NCBI GenBank assembly: GCA_052143535.1
Contig: JBKQSS010000041.1
Location: 144,216 to 208,215, forward strand
Direction of reading: 5' to 3'
Origin: JADGRA01 sp052143535
GTDB taxonomy: Bacteria; Myxococcota; Myxococcia; Myxococcales; Myxococcaceae
DNA: 64,000 bases
Shown: piece after piece, positions 50,954 to 60,538 of the stretch
Position numbering within the stretch: position 1 is the first letter of the stretch
How the letters are laid out: each line of letters begins with the position of its first letter
Notes under the pieces: generated by a model
What the model was told of the DNA's origin: nothing
Databases searched by the model: none
What the model saw: only the letters and a program-made list of their open reading frames with translations
Position numbers and translations under genes: made by a program

Positions 50954-53900
50954 TTGACGCTTTCGTCTCGGCCTGCCTCGACCGCCGATGGTTGATGGTG
51001 GCGCTCTTTCTCTTGGTGGCGGTGTTCGGCGTGTACTCCTGGACCGAGCTTTCGGTCGAGGCCTACCCGGACATCTCCGACACCACCGCCCAGGTGGTGA
51101 CCCTCTACCCCGGCCACGCCGCCGAGGAAGTGGAGGAGCAGGTCACCGTACCGCTGGAGCGAGAGCTGAACGGCATCCCGGGGCTGCAAGTGATGCGCAG
51201 CAAGAGCACCTTTGGGCTCTCGCTCATAACCCTCGTGTTTCGCGACGGCGTGGAGGACTACTTCGCCCGGCAGAGAATTCAAGAGCGCATCAACGGCGTC
51301 AACCTGCCCACCAGCGCCACCACCGGCCTCGACCCACTGACCTCGCCGATTGGCGAAATCTACCGCTACACGCTCGAGTCGCCGAGTCGCGGCCAGCGCG
51401 AGCTTCGAGAGCTGCAGGAGTGGGTGGTCATCCCCACCTTGAAGCAAGTCTTCGGCGTGGCCGACGTCACCAACTTCGGTGGCGAGACGACGCAGTTTCA
51501 GCTGCTCCTCGACCCCTCGAAGCTGGCCCAGTACAACCTGTCGCTGAAGCAGGTGATGGATGCGGTCTCGTCCAACAACTCCAACGCCGGCGGCAGCGTG
51601 GTGCGGCGCGGGGACGAGGCCTTCGTGGTGCGTGGCATCGGCCTCATCCGCTCGCTCGACGACTTGGGCAACATCGTCATCAACCAGAAGAACGGCACGC
51701 CGGTGCTGCTGCGCAACCTGGGCGAGCTCCGGCTCGGCGCGCTCGAGCGCAACGGCATCCTCGGCAAGGACGACAACCCGGACGGTGTGTCGGGCATCGT
51801 TCTGCTGTTGCGCGGCGAGAACCCGTCCCGGGTGCTGGAAGGGCTGCACGCCAAGGTGGAGGCGCTCAACCGCGGCCTATTGCCGCCTGACGTGAAGGTG
51901 GTGCCCTACCTCGACCGCACCGACTTGGTGAAGTCGACGCTGCACACCGTGTCGCGCACCTTGCTCGAGGGGATGACGCTGGTGGTGCTGGTGTTGATGC
52001 TCTTTTTGGGAAGCGTCCGCGGTGCGCTGATTGTGGCCATCACCATCCCGCTCGCGCTCCTCATCGCCTTCATCCTGATGAATCTCACCAACATCCCAGC
52101 CAACCTGCTGTCTTTGGGGGCCATCGACTTCGGCATCATCGTCGACGGCAGCATCGTGGTGATGGAAAACATCCTTCGGCGCCGCGAAGCGCATCCCGAG
52201 CAACCGGTGACGCTGGAAGAGGCCCGCACCGCGGCCACCCAGGTGGCGCGGCCAATGTTCTTCGCCACCATCATCATCATCACCGCCTACATCCCCCTCT
52301 TCGCCTTCCAGCGGGTGGAGAAGAAGCTCTTCTCTCCGATGGCCTACACCGTCGGCTACGCGCTGGCCGGGGCGATTTTGGTGGCCTTGGCGCTCGTCCC
52401 TGGCCTGGCCCTCGCCGCCTACGCCCGGCCGCGGAAGTTTTGGAAAAACCCAGCGCTGGCCTGGGTGACCAGCGCCTACGACAAGAACCTCCGCAGCGTG
52501 CTGGGCCGTCCGGCCTTGGCGCTGGTGCCGGCCGGGGTGGCGCTCCTGGTGGCCATCATCCTGACCATCACCGTGGGCAAGGAATTCCTCCCGGAGCTAG
52601 ACGAGGGCTCCATCTGGCTGCAGGTGCAGCTGCCCCCCGGCATCTCCTTACAAAAGGGGAGCGAGATGGCCGGCGAGCTCCGCCGGGCGACGCGCGAATT
52701 CCCGGAAGTCTCCTACGTCGTCACCCAGCTCGGGCGAAACGACGACGGGACCGACCCCTGGACGCCCTCTCACATCGAGGCGGCCATCGGGCTCACGCCC
52801 TACAGCACCTGGAAAGGCTCGGAGACCAAGCGGGACCTCATCGAGAAGCTGAGCCAGCGCTACGCGCGCATCCCGGGGGTGTCGGTGGGCTTCTCTCAAC
52901 CGATGATTGATGGCGTCAACGACAAAATTGCCGGCGCACACAGCGAGCTGGTGGTGAAGGTGTATGGCAAAGACTTCGCCGAGACGCGCCGGGTGGCGGA
53001 CGAAGTGGTGGCGGCCCTGGAGAAGACGCCCGGAGCGGTGGACGTCGCCATCGACCAGGAGCCGCCGCTGCCGCAGCTGCAAGTCAAGGTGAACCGAGAA
53101 GCGGCAGCGCGCTTTGGCATCAACGTCTCGGACATTGCTGACCTCATCGAGGTAGGCATCGGCGGCCGGGCGGTGGGACAGCTTTTCCTCGGTGAGAAGC
53201 GCTACGACATTGCGGTGCGTTTCATCCCGGGCGTGCGCAGCAACCCCGAGGAGATTGGGGACCTCACCCTCACCGCGCCGGGCGGCGCCCGCATCCCGCT
53301 CAGTCAAGTGGCCGACGTCACGCTCAAGTCCGGCGAGAGCACCATCACCCGCGAGACCAACCGCCGCCACCTCACAGTGAAGCTCAACCTGCGAGGGCGG
53401 GACTTGTCCTCCTTCCTGAAGGAGGCCCGAGAGCGGATTGACGCCGACGTGCACTACGACAGGTCCACCACCGAAATCAGCTGGGGTGGCCTCTTCGAGA
53501 ACCAGCAGCGCGCCCAGGCCCGGCTGGCCCTCATCATGCCGGTGGTGCTGGCGCTCATTTTCCTGTTGCTCTACGGCGCCTTCGGGACGCTGCGCCACGC
53601 GGCGCTCATCCTCATCAACGTCCCTTTGGCGGTGCTGGGCGGGATGGTGGCGCTGCATTTGCGCGGCATGACGCTCAACGTTTCCAGCGCGGTGGGCTTC
53701 ATCGCCCTGTTTGGCATCTCGGTGCAGAACGGCGTGCTGATGGTGTCCAACCTCAACCACCTGCGCGACAGCGGCTTGGACTTGATGGAGGCAGTGGCCC
53801 GCGGCGCCGAGGAGCGCTTTCGCCCGGTGTTGATGACGGCCACGGTGGCCACCTTGGGCCTCATCCCGGCGGCGTTGGCCCGCGGCATTGGCAGCGACGT

Positions 53901-54069
53901 CCAGCGCCCGCTGGCCACGGTGGTGGTGGGCGGCCTGGTGTCGGCTACCCTTCTCACCTTGCTCGTGCTCCCGGTGCTGTACGAGGTCATCGAGCGTTGG
54001 GCCCAGCGCCGCCACCCCGTCGTCCGGACGGAGGGCGCCGCACCCGAGCCACTGGGAAGCCGGGCATGA
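50950..54069 (+). CDS. heavy-metal RND efflux pump (CzcA-like)
   Basis: A 1039-residue RND transporter, full family length, with about 12 membrane helices and two large periplasmic loops. The metal-family signature in helix 4 reads DFGIIVDGSIVVMEN (Asp393-Asp399), which is nearer the Co/Zn/Cd or Ni pumps (DFGxxxDG) than the copper/silver pumps (AIGAMVDAA); the substrate is therefore more likely a divalent metal. It drives proton-coupled export. GTG at 50950 overlaps the adaptor stop, and its own stop overlaps the TolC-type gene (ATGA). Confidence 0.93.
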   Translation: MIDAFVSACLDRRWLMVALFLLVAVFGVYSWTELSVEAYPDISDTTAQVVTLYPGHAAEEVEEQVTVPLERELNGIPGLQVMRSKSTFGLSLITLVFRDGVEDYFARQRIQERINGVNLPTSATTGLDPLTSPIGEIYRYTLESPSRGQRELRELQEWVVIPTLKQVFGVADVTNFGGETTQFQLLLDPSKLAQYNLSLKQVMDAVSSNNSNAGGSVVRRGDEAFVVRGIGLIRSLDDLGNIVINQKNGTPVLLRNLGELRLGALERNGILGKDDNPDGVSGIVLLLRGENPSRVLEGLHAKVEALNRGLLPPDVKVVPYLDRTDLVKSTLHTVSRTLLEGMTLVVLVLMLFLGSVRGALIVAITIPLALLIAFILMNLTNIPANLLSLGAIDFGIIVDGSIVVMENILRRREAHPEQPVTLEEARTAATQVARPMFFATIIIITAYIPLFAFQRVEKKLFSPMAYTVGYALAGAILVALALVPGLALAAYARPRKFWKNPALAWVTSAYDKNLRSVLGRPALALVPAGVALLVAIILTITVGKEFLPELDEGSIWLQVQLPPGISLQKGSEMAGELRRATREFPEVSYVVTQLGRNDDGTDPWTPSHIEAAIGLTPYSTWKGSETKRDLIEKLSQRYARIPGVSVGFSQPMIDGVNDKIAGAHSELVVKVYGKDFAETRRVADEVVAALEKTPGAVDVAIDQEPPLPQLQVKVNREAAARFGINVSDIADLIEVGIGGRAVGQLFLGEKRYDIAVRFIPGVRSNPEEIGDLTLTAPGGARIPLSQVADVTLKSGESTITRETNRRHLTVKLNLRGRDLSSFLKEARERIDADVHYDRSTTEISWGGLFENQQRAQARLALIMPVVLALIFLLLYGAFGTLRHAALILINVPLAVLGGMVALHLRGMTLNVSSAVGFIALFGISVQNGVLMVSNLNHLRDSGLDLMEAVARGAEERFRPVLMTATVATLGLIPAALARGIGSDVQRPLATVVVGGLVSATLLTLLVLPVLYEVIERWAQRRHPVVRTEGAAPEPLGSRA

Positions 54070-55325
54070 GCTCGGCAGTCCTCCTGGTTAGCCTCTGGGC
54101 CGCCGCCACCACCGTCGGGGACGCCGGCGTCATCAGCTTCGAGGAGTACCTGTCCCAGGTGGGCAAGGGCAACCTCGAGCTTGCCGCCCAGAAGCTCAAC
54201 GTGCCCATCGCCGAGGCCCAAATTTCCCTGGCCCGCGTCTTTCCCGAGCCGGTGCTGTCGGCTGGGGTGTCCTCCATCGACGTCAGCAACAACGGCTCGC
54301 CCACCAGCTACGACGTCGGCTTGTCGCAAACCATCGAGATTGGCGGCAAGCGGGGCAGCCGCATCGAAGTGGCCCAAGCCGGAACGTCCCAAGCGAAGAG
54401 CGACCTCGACGACTTTTTCCGGACGCTGCGCAGCAACGCCACCGACGACTTCATCGACGCCCTGCACGCGCGGCTGGTGCTGGACCGCAAGAAGCAGACA
54501 CAAGAGGCCTTCGCGCGCCTGGTGGCCGTCAACGCCGAGCGGCTGCGCGCCGGGGACATTGGACAAATTGCCTACATCCAATCCCGAGTGGAGTCTCAGC
54601 GCTTCGTCAGCGAGGTGCTGGCGGCCGAGGGCGACGCGGAGAATGCCCGCCTCGCCCTGGGGCTGAGGCTGGGGGCCTCGGCCGGCGGCATTGCCCCCAG
54701 CGGCAGCCTCAAAATTGCCTCCCGCACCTTTGACGTCGACATTCTCGTCGCCCGCGCCGAGTCCAGCCGACCGGACTTGCAAAGCAAGCGCTACGCGGTG
54801 GAGGTGGCCGAGGGCAAGCTGCACCTGGCCCACGCCAACCGCTGGGAAGACTTGACGCTCAACGTCGGCTACGGCTACTCCGCCCCCGGCGGGGGGGCGT
54901 TTGCCCAGCCCGCCTTCAGCTCGCTCAACTTCGGCTTCTCCATTCCGCTGCCGCTGGCCCGCATTTACAACGGCGAGGTGGACGCGGCGGTGGCCGGCAG
55001 CACCCAGGCCACCTTGGTGCTGCGCCAGGGCGAGCTGGCGGTGGGGATTGAGGTCCGCCAGGCTCTGGCCCGCTACCAGGCCGCGGTGCGGCGGGTGGAG
55101 CTCTTCACCGGAGGCGTCCTCTCCGACGCGGACAAGGTGGCCGAAGCCACTTTCTACAGCTACCAGCGCGGCTCGGCGACGCTGCTCGAGGTGCTGGACG
55201 CCGAGCGCACGGTGAATGAGGTGTACCTCGACTACTTCGACGCGCTGGCCGAGCACGCCAAGGCCCTGGTGGCCGTCGAGGCCTCGGCCAGCCTCTGGGA
55301 CATCCACTTCCTGGAGAAGCTGTAG
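54066..55325 (+). CDS. TolC-family outer-membrane efflux duct
   Basis: A 419-residue outer-membrane factor with the TolC/CzcC pattern: two repeated helical-barrel units (FEEYLSQVGKGNLELAAQKL; later SVESSR-type helix at RAESSRPDLQSKRYAVEVAE) and a short signal peptide. It completes the tripartite pump with the two genes before it. ATG at 54066 overlaps the pump stop (ATGA). Confidence 0.9.
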   Translation: MSSAVLLVSLWAAATTVGDAGVISFEEYLSQVGKGNLELAAQKLNVPIAEAQISLARVFPEPVLSAGVSSIDVSNNGSPTSYDVGLSQTIEIGGKRGSRIEVAQAGTSQAKSDLDDFFRTLRSNATDDFIDALHARLVLDRKKQTQEAFARLVAVNAERLRAGDIGQIAYIQSRVESQRFVSEVLAAEGDAENARLALGLRLGASAGGIAPSGSLKIASRTFDVDILVARAESSRPDLQSKRYAVEVAEGKLHLAHANRWEDLTLNVGYGYSAPGGGAFAQPAFSSLNFGFSIPLPLARIYNGEVDAAVAGSTQATLVLRQGELAVGIEVRQALARYQAAVRRVELFTGGVLSDADKVAEATFYSYQRGSATLLEVLDAERTVNEVYLDYFDALAEHAKALVAVEASASLWDIHFLEKL

Positions 55326-55415
55326 CCGCCCGCCAAGGAAGCGGCCCCATGGGCGTGCTAGAGCGCCTTTTCGAGGAAGGACTCCCCACCGCCACCAAGT
55401 GGGAGGGCGCGGCTC

Positions 55416-56276
55416 ATGGACTGGGAACAAGGGCGTCGCAGCGACAACGTCGAGGACAGGCGCGGCGTCGGCCGCCCGGTGGCGGTCGGGACGGGCGTGA
55501 CATTGGTGGCGCTTTTGTTGGGGTGGCTCTTCGGCGTCGACCCCTCACAGCTGCTGGCGCTGCTCAGCCAGACCGGCTCCGCCCCGGCCAGCGCCCCCAC
55601 CTCCACCGCCCCGGTGAAGGGCAGCCCTCAGGAGGAGCGCCAGAAGGACTTCGTCTCGGTGGTGCTGGCCAGCACCGAGGACACCTGGACGCCACTGCTG
55701 GCGGCGAGGGGCATTCGCTACCTGCCTCCGAAACTCGTCCTCTTCCGCTCCAGCGTCGAGTCGGCCTGCGGTTACACCGAGAGTGCCGCGGGGCCCTTCT
55801 ACTGCCCGCTCGAGAGCCGCGTCTTTTTGGACCTCTCCTTCTTCGACGAGTTGACGCGGCGCTTCGGCGCTCCCGGCGACTTCGCTCAGGCCTACGTGGT
55901 GGCGCACGAGGTGGGGCACCACGTGCAGAAGCAGCTCGGCATTTTCGACAAGACGGACGCCCTCCGCCGGCAGGGGGACCGCGCCTTCGCTAACCACGTG
56001 TCCGTCCGGCAGGAGCTGCAGGCGGACTGCTTCGCCGGGGTGTGGGCCAACCAAGCCAACCGGCGGGGGCCGCTGCTTCAACCGGGGGACATGGAGGCCG
56101 GCCTGAGAGCGGCCTCTGCCATTGGGGATGACACGCTGCAGAAGCGCGCCCAGGGCTACGTCGTCCCGGAAAGCTTCACCCACGGCACCTCCCAGCAGCG
56201 GGTGACGTGGTTTAGCCGCGGGCTGAAAGAGGGCAAGCTGGAGGCTTGCGACACCTTCTCGGCGCCGGCTCCCTAG
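55416..56276 (+). CDS. neutral zinc metallopeptidase (YpfJ type)
   Basis: A 286-residue membrane-anchored protein of the YpfJ family. An N-terminal cytoplasmic tag (GRRSDNVEDRRG) precedes one helix (VGTGVTLVALLLGWLFG) and a zinc-peptidase-like domain with the HEVGHH motif at 164-169 and a further ligand motif QELQADCFAGVWA. It probably acts in the periplasm; the substrate is unknown. ATG at 55416 has GGGAGG 9 nt upstream. Confidence 0.93.
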   Translation: MDWEQGRRSDNVEDRRGVGRPVAVGTGVTLVALLLGWLFGVDPSQLLALLSQTGSAPASAPTSTAPVKGSPQEERQKDFVSVVLASTEDTWTPLLAARGIRYLPPKLVLFRSSVESACGYTESAAGPFYCPLESRVFLDLSFFDELTRRFGAPGDFAQAYVVAHEVGHHVQKQLGIFDKTDALRRQGDRAFANHVSVRQELQADCFAGVWANQANRRGPLLQPGDMEAGLRAASAIGDDTLQKRAQGYVVPESFTHGTSQQRVTWFSRGLKEGKLEACDTFSAPAP

Positions 56277-56302
56277 GCGCCGCCTCGAAGAAAGGCTGCG
56301 GC

Positions 56303-57907
56303 ATGGGCCAAGGGCTGGCCACAATGATGGACGGTGCGCTCACCCTCGACCGTCTGGTGGAGCGCTCCGAGAAGCTTTTCGCCGGGGTGGAGGTTGTTTC
56401 CCGGCGCGTCGACAGAAGTTTGCACCGCACCACCTACGGCCAGGTGTGCCAGCGGGCCCGGAGGCTGGCCGAGGCGCTGCAGCGCTGGGGGCTGAGCCCT
56501 GGGGACCGAGTGGCCAGTCTCATGTGGAACCACGCCGCGCACCTCGAGCTGTACCTCGGGGCGCCTCTGGCCGGCGCAGTGGTGCACACCCTCAACCTGC
56601 GCCTGCACCCGGATGACTTGGCTTACATCGTCAACCACGCACAGGACCGCTTCCTGGTGGTGGACGAGGTGCTGCTGCCGCTGCTCGAGAAGTTTCGCGA
56701 CCGCGTCCAGCTGGAACGGGTGGTGGTGGTGCCCAGTACCGGCGGCGGGGAATACGAGGGTTTTCTCGGCACCGCCACCGGCCGCTGGACGCCGCCGGTG
56801 CTGTCCGAGGGGGACGCCGCCGGCATGTGTTACACCTCCGGTACCACCGGCCAGCCGAAGGGCGTCGTCTACACCCACCGCAGCAACGCCCTCCACGCGC
56901 TCGGCGTGGCACTGGTGGACAGCCTGGCCTTGAGCCACCAGGACACCCTGCTTCCAGTGGTGCCAATGTTTCACGCCAACGCCTGGGGACTGCCGCACGC
57001 GGCCACCATGGTGGGCTGCAAACTCGTCTTCCCCGGGCCCCACCTGGACGCAGTCAGCCTTCTGGACTTGATGCAGGCCGAACGCGTCAGCTGCGCGGCC
57101 GGGGTGCCGACGGTGTGGATGGCCATCCTCGAGGCGCTCGAGAAGGAGCCCCACCGCTGGACGCTGGCCAAAGGGCTGCGGATGGTGGTGGGCGGCTCGG
57201 CCGCGCCGGAGGCCATGCTGCGGGCCTTCGACAGACACGGGCTGTCGGTGGTGCATGCCTGGGGCATGACGGAGATGTCTCCGGTGGGCTCGGTTAGCCG
57301 GCTCGGCCCGGAGGCACCGTCCTGGTCCGACGACGAGCGCTATGCGCAGCGCGCCCGGCAGGGCCGGCCGGTGCCTTGGGTGGACATTCGCGCGGTGAGC
57401 GAAGCGGGGGAAGTCCCGTGGGACGGTTCTACGCCGGGGGAGCTCCACGTGCGCGGCCCATGGGTGGCCTCGGGTTACTACCAGAACGACGAGGCCCTGG
57501 ACCGCTGGACAAAAGACGGTTGGTTCCGCACCGGCGACGTCGTCACCATCGACAGGACGGGCTCCATCAAGGTGTGCGACCGGATGAAAGACTTGGTGAA
57601 GTCCGGCGGGGAGTGGATTTCCAGCGTCGAGCTCGAGAACCGCCTGATGGCGCACCCGGCGGTGCGGGAGGCGGCGGTGGTGGCCGTGCCCCACCCCAAG
57701 TGGGCAGAGCGCCCGCTGGCGGCGGTGGTGCTGAAGGAAGGGGCACAGGTGAGCGCGGCCGAGTTGCGGGACTTCCTCGCCCCGCACTTCGCTGCCTTCT
57801 GGCTCCCCGACGCCTTCGTCTTCCTCGAGGCCATTCCCCGCACCTCGGCCGGGAAGTTTCTCAAGTCCGCGCTGCGCGAGCGCTACGCCAACTGGCGCTG
57901 GGACTAA
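56303..57907 (+). CDS. long-chain fatty-acid-CoA ligase (AMP-forming)
   Basis: A 534-residue member of the ANL superfamily. ATP-binding motif YTSGTTGQPKGVVYTHRSN, adenine motif HAWGMTEMSP, hinge and catalytic regions WFRTGDVVTIDRTG and RTSAGKFLKSALRERY with the C-terminal Lys. It activates a medium- or long-chain carboxylic acid to acyl-CoA, like AlkK-type ligases. ATG at 56303 has AAAGG upstream; an ATG at 56324 is possible. It follows the peptidase gene by 26 bp and may be in the same unit. Confidence 0.92.
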   Translation: MGQGLATMMDGALTLDRLVERSEKLFAGVEVVSRRVDRSLHRTTYGQVCQRARRLAEALQRWGLSPGDRVASLMWNHAAHLELYLGAPLAGAVVHTLNLRLHPDDLAYIVNHAQDRFLVVDEVLLPLLEKFRDRVQLERVVVVPSTGGGEYEGFLGTATGRWTPPVLSEGDAAGMCYTSGTTGQPKGVVYTHRSNALHALGVALVDSLALSHQDTLLPVVPMFHANAWGLPHAATMVGCKLVFPGPHLDAVSLLDLMQAERVSCAAGVPTVWMAILEALEKEPHRWTLAKGLRMVVGGSAAPEAMLRAFDRHGLSVVHAWGMTEMSPVGSVSRLGPEAPSWSDDERYAQRARQGRPVPWVDIRAVSEAGEVPWDGSTPGELHVRGPWVASGYYQNDEALDRWTKDGWFRTGDVVTIDRTGSIKVCDRMKDLVKSGGEWISSVELENRLMAHPAVREAAVVAVPHPKWAERPLAAVVLKEGAQVSAAELRDFLAPHFAAFWLPDAFVFLEAIPRTSAGKFLKSALRERYANWRWD

Positions 57908-57932
57908 GCCCCCAGCGCCCGGGTGCCGGCCC

Positions 57933-59393
57933 CTACTGCGGGTCGTAAATGCCGGCCGCGTTCTCCAGCGCCAGCACCCCCAGCTGGGCGTTGAGCGTCT
58001 CTTGGATGAGCGTCAATTCGGCCGTGTCGAGCGAGCTGATGGCGTCCTGTTGCTCGAGGTAGGAGGCCGCCCCGGCCTGGGTGTTGATTTTGATGAGGGC
58101 CAGGTTCTCCTGGGCCAGTTTCACCTGGTCCGCCGCCTTGGTGCGGTTGGCGCGGGCCGACTCGAGCGCCAGCTGCGCGGTGTGCACCTGCTCCTTGGAC
58201 TGCAAGTCCAGCGACTCGGCGCTGGCCACGGCGGCCCGCTCGTTGGCCTGGGCCTCACGCAGGCTGGCCTCGCGCAGCCCGCCGTCGAGCAGCGTCCAGT
58301 TGAGGCCGACGGTGTAGTACCAACTGTTTTGCAGCCCGGTGAAGCCGGTGGCGTTGGTGATGAGGTAGGCGCCGCTGAATTTGATGGTCGGCAAGTAGCT
58401 GAGCCAGACGGCGGTGGTGGTGGCCCCAGCGGCCTCGGCTTGCGTCTTGAGGGAGAGCACATCAGGGCGCGTGGCGGGCGCGATGTCCTCCAGCTGCTCG
58501 AGGTCCCTTGGCAGCTGCGGGTCGGGGGGGAGGTCCACCTCGAAATCCGGGCTGCGCTCGAGCAGGATGGCCAGGGCCGCCTTGCTCGAGGCGTAGGCGT
58601 AGCGCGAGGCGCGCAGGCTTTGCTCGGCTTGCGTCTTTCCAATCTGGGCGCTGAGGAGGAAAATTTTGTTGACCGAGCCGGCGTTGAAACGTGACTGGGC
58701 GTCGTTCTCGCGGAAGGTTTGTATTTCCAGAAGCTCCGCCTGCACCTCGGCCGCGCGGCGCAACCCGGCGGCGCTGTAGTACTGCTGGGCCACGCCGAAA
58801 AGAATCTGTCTCCGGGTGTTGTCCAAGTTGAGCTCCGCGGCGCGGGCGGTCAGCGTCGAGGCGCGGATGGAGGCGATGAGCGAGAGCGCCAGGATGTTTT
58901 GACTGCCCCCGATTTGCCCGTTCCACTGGTTTTGCTCCTGGACCACAATGCTCTCGTAGGTGGGGACGACGGTGAGCGCCGGGGTGGGCACCGTGCCGGG
59001 CAAGTTGGCTGGAGGCGGTGCGTAGTACTGCGTCTCCGGGACGCCCTGGCGGATGTACAGGCCGGTGGGCGCGGCGAAGGAGGCGCCGATGTTGTTGCGG
59101 GTGTAGCTGCCTTGCACCGACAGCTGGGGCAGGTAGCCAGAGGCCGTCTTCCAAATAATCTCCTTGGCCGCCTCGTAGTGGGCCACCGCCGCCTTGAGGT
59201 CCAGGTTGCGGGTGCGCGCCTCGGTGAGCGCCTGGTCCAGCGTCAGCATGGGAAGCCCCGCGTCCTTGGGCGGCACCATTGGGTCCGGAAGCCCGCGGGA
59301 CGAGAAATTCGACGGCGGGAGCTTGTCCGAAGACGCGGGCGGTGCCGGCGTCTGGCCCAGCAGCACCATGGCGGCGACGAGCGGGAAATTCAT
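57933..59393 (-). CDS. TolC-family outer-membrane efflux protein (second copy)
   Basis: A 486-residue TolC-type protein, longer than the one in the metal operon and only distantly similar. A signal peptide is followed by two outer-membrane-factor repeats (LTLDQALTEARTRNLDLKAA; and a matching block near RDLEQLEDIAPATRPDVLSL). It is not next to a pump, so it probably serves one elsewhere. ATG at 59393 has AGAGGA upstream. It converges on the acyl-CoA ligase gene with a 25-bp gap. Confidence 0.9.
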   Translation of the reverse strand: MNFPLVAAMVLLGQTPAPPASSDKLPPSNFSSRGLPDPMVPPKDAGLPMLTLDQALTEARTRNLDLKAAVAHYEAAKEIIWKTASGYLPQLSVQGSYTRNNIGASFAAPTGLYIRQGVPETQYYAPPPANLPGTVPTPALTVVPTYESIVVQEQNQWNGQIGGSQNILALSLIASIRASTLTARAAELNLDNTRRQILFGVAQQYYSAAGLRRAAEVQAELLEIQTFRENDAQSRFNAGSVNKIFLLSAQIGKTQAEQSLRASRYAYASSKAALAILLERSPDFEVDLPPDPQLPRDLEQLEDIAPATRPDVLSLKTQAEAAGATTTAVWLSYLPTIKFSGAYLITNATGFTGLQNSWYYTVGLNWTLLDGGLREASLREAQANERAAVASAESLDLQSKEQVHTAQLALESARANRTKAADQVKLAQENLALIKINTQAGAASYLEQQDAISSLDTAELTLIQETLNAQLGVLALENAAGIYDPQ

Positions 59394-59718
59394 GGGGGGG
59401 TGTCCTCTCCTGGCGTCCTTGAGGTGGGCCGAGCGCGGCTAGCCCAACGGGCGTGGTGCTTAACTTTCCACGGCCGGGTTGGCACCCGTAACTTCTCGGG
59501 GGGCCGGCGCTTTGCGAGTCGCTTCCCCGAAGGAGGCTGTTTCCCATGGGGGGGCGTCCTGTTAGGCGCCCCAGCCGCGCCAACACAAGGCCAAACCAAC
59601 GCCGCTTCTGGCCTTTGCGGCAAAAAGGTGGTGCAACCCCTTCGCGGCCCCCGGGCAAAGGCGCTTTTGGAAGGGCTCTTTTGAAGGCGGCTTTTTTAGG
59701 GGGCGAAGGAGCGGCCCC
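59394..59718. other. 325-bp divergent intergenic region with triplicated motif
   Basis: No gene is convincing here. The region carries the promoters of the TolC-family gene and of the dienelactone hydrolase gene. Close to the latter are three imperfect 14-bp units (59660-59673, 59673-59686, 59687-59700), each with a CTTTT or CTTTTTT core and GGC or GGG edges. A GAAGGAG ribosome site follows just before the ATG at 59719. Confidence 0.5.
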
Positions 59719-60396
59719 ATGTCGCAGCTTCTCGGTGAAGACGGCGCCCCGCTGTTGGGCTTCCTCGACGAGTCGGCCGGCGAGGGCGCGCCTGCGGTGC
59801 TCGTCATTCAGGAGTGGTGGGGAGTCAACGAGCAGGTGAAAGGCATCGTCCGCCGCCTTGCTTCGGAAGGTTTTCTGGCCTTCGCGGTGGACCTCTACCG
59901 GGGGAAAGTGACGAAGGACGCGGCCGAGGCGGCCGAGTTGATGCAAGCGCTGGACAGCAAAGCGGCGCTCGTGGACTTAGGGGCGGCTGTCCGCGCGTTG
60001 CTGTTGCGCAGCCAGGGCCGTCTGGGCGTCCTCGGCTTCTGCATGGGGGGCGGCTATGCGCTGGCCACCGCGGCCCACCACCAGGAGGTGAAGGCCGTCG
60101 TCGCCTTCTACGGAATTCCCTCGGCGGCCCTGGCAGACGTCTCGCACATTTCGGCCAAGGTGCTGGGCCATTACGCCACCCGGGACCGCTCGGTCACCCC
60201 AGAGCGAGTGGACGCGCTCGAGCGGAGGCTGCGCGCCGCGGGCGTCCAGGAAACGCTGTACCGTTATGAGGCGGACCACGCCTTCGCCAACGAGCAACGG
60301 CCCACCGTGTACGCGCCCGAAGCGGCCCAGCTGGCCTGGCAGCGGACGCTGGCCTTCTTCCACACCGAGCTCGGTGGGAGGCCGGCGAAGGGGTAA
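59719..60396 (+). CDS. dienelactone hydrolase family protein
   Basis: A 225-residue alpha/beta hydrolase with a Cys nucleophile: Cys108 (GFCMGGG), Asp156 and His187 (ADHAFAN). The spacing between them (48 and 31) equals that of the classic dienelactone hydrolase, so the triad looks intact. It acts on lactones or esters; the true substrate is unknown, as for most family members outside chlorocatechol pathways. ATG at 59719. Confidence 0.93.
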   Translation: MSQLLGEDGAPLLGFLDESAGEGAPAVLVIQEWWGVNEQVKGIVRRLASEGFLAFAVDLYRGKVTKDAAEAAELMQALDSKAALVDLGAAVRALLLRSQGRLGVLGFCMGGGYALATAAHHQEVKAVVAFYGIPSAALADVSHISAKVLGHYATRDRSVTPERVDALERRLRAAGVQETLYRYEADHAFANEQRPTVYAPEAAQLAWQRTLAFFHTELGGRPAKG

Positions 60397-60538
60397 GAAA
60401 AAAGCTGCAATGGAGGGACTCCGCGGCCGTTTGTGTCTGTGCGGGGGCTCCAAAGCGTTGAGGGGCGCGGAGCCCGGGGTGTAGGGTGCGCCCGCATTTT
60501 CTCCCCGCCTCGCTAGCCCTCTTCCGGGAGTCCCACTC

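Noticed and set aside
50950..54069. Copper/silver (CusA) assignment for the RND pump
   Set aside because: The helix-4 signature reads DFGxxxDG rather than the CusA type AIGAMVDAA, so divalent-metal export is more likely despite the nearby copper-storage-like gene.
55349..55415. Short frame starting MGVLERLFEEG before the zinc peptidase
   Set aside because: It has a plausible start, but continues into an Arg/Gly-rich shadow of the peptidase gene and matches no family.
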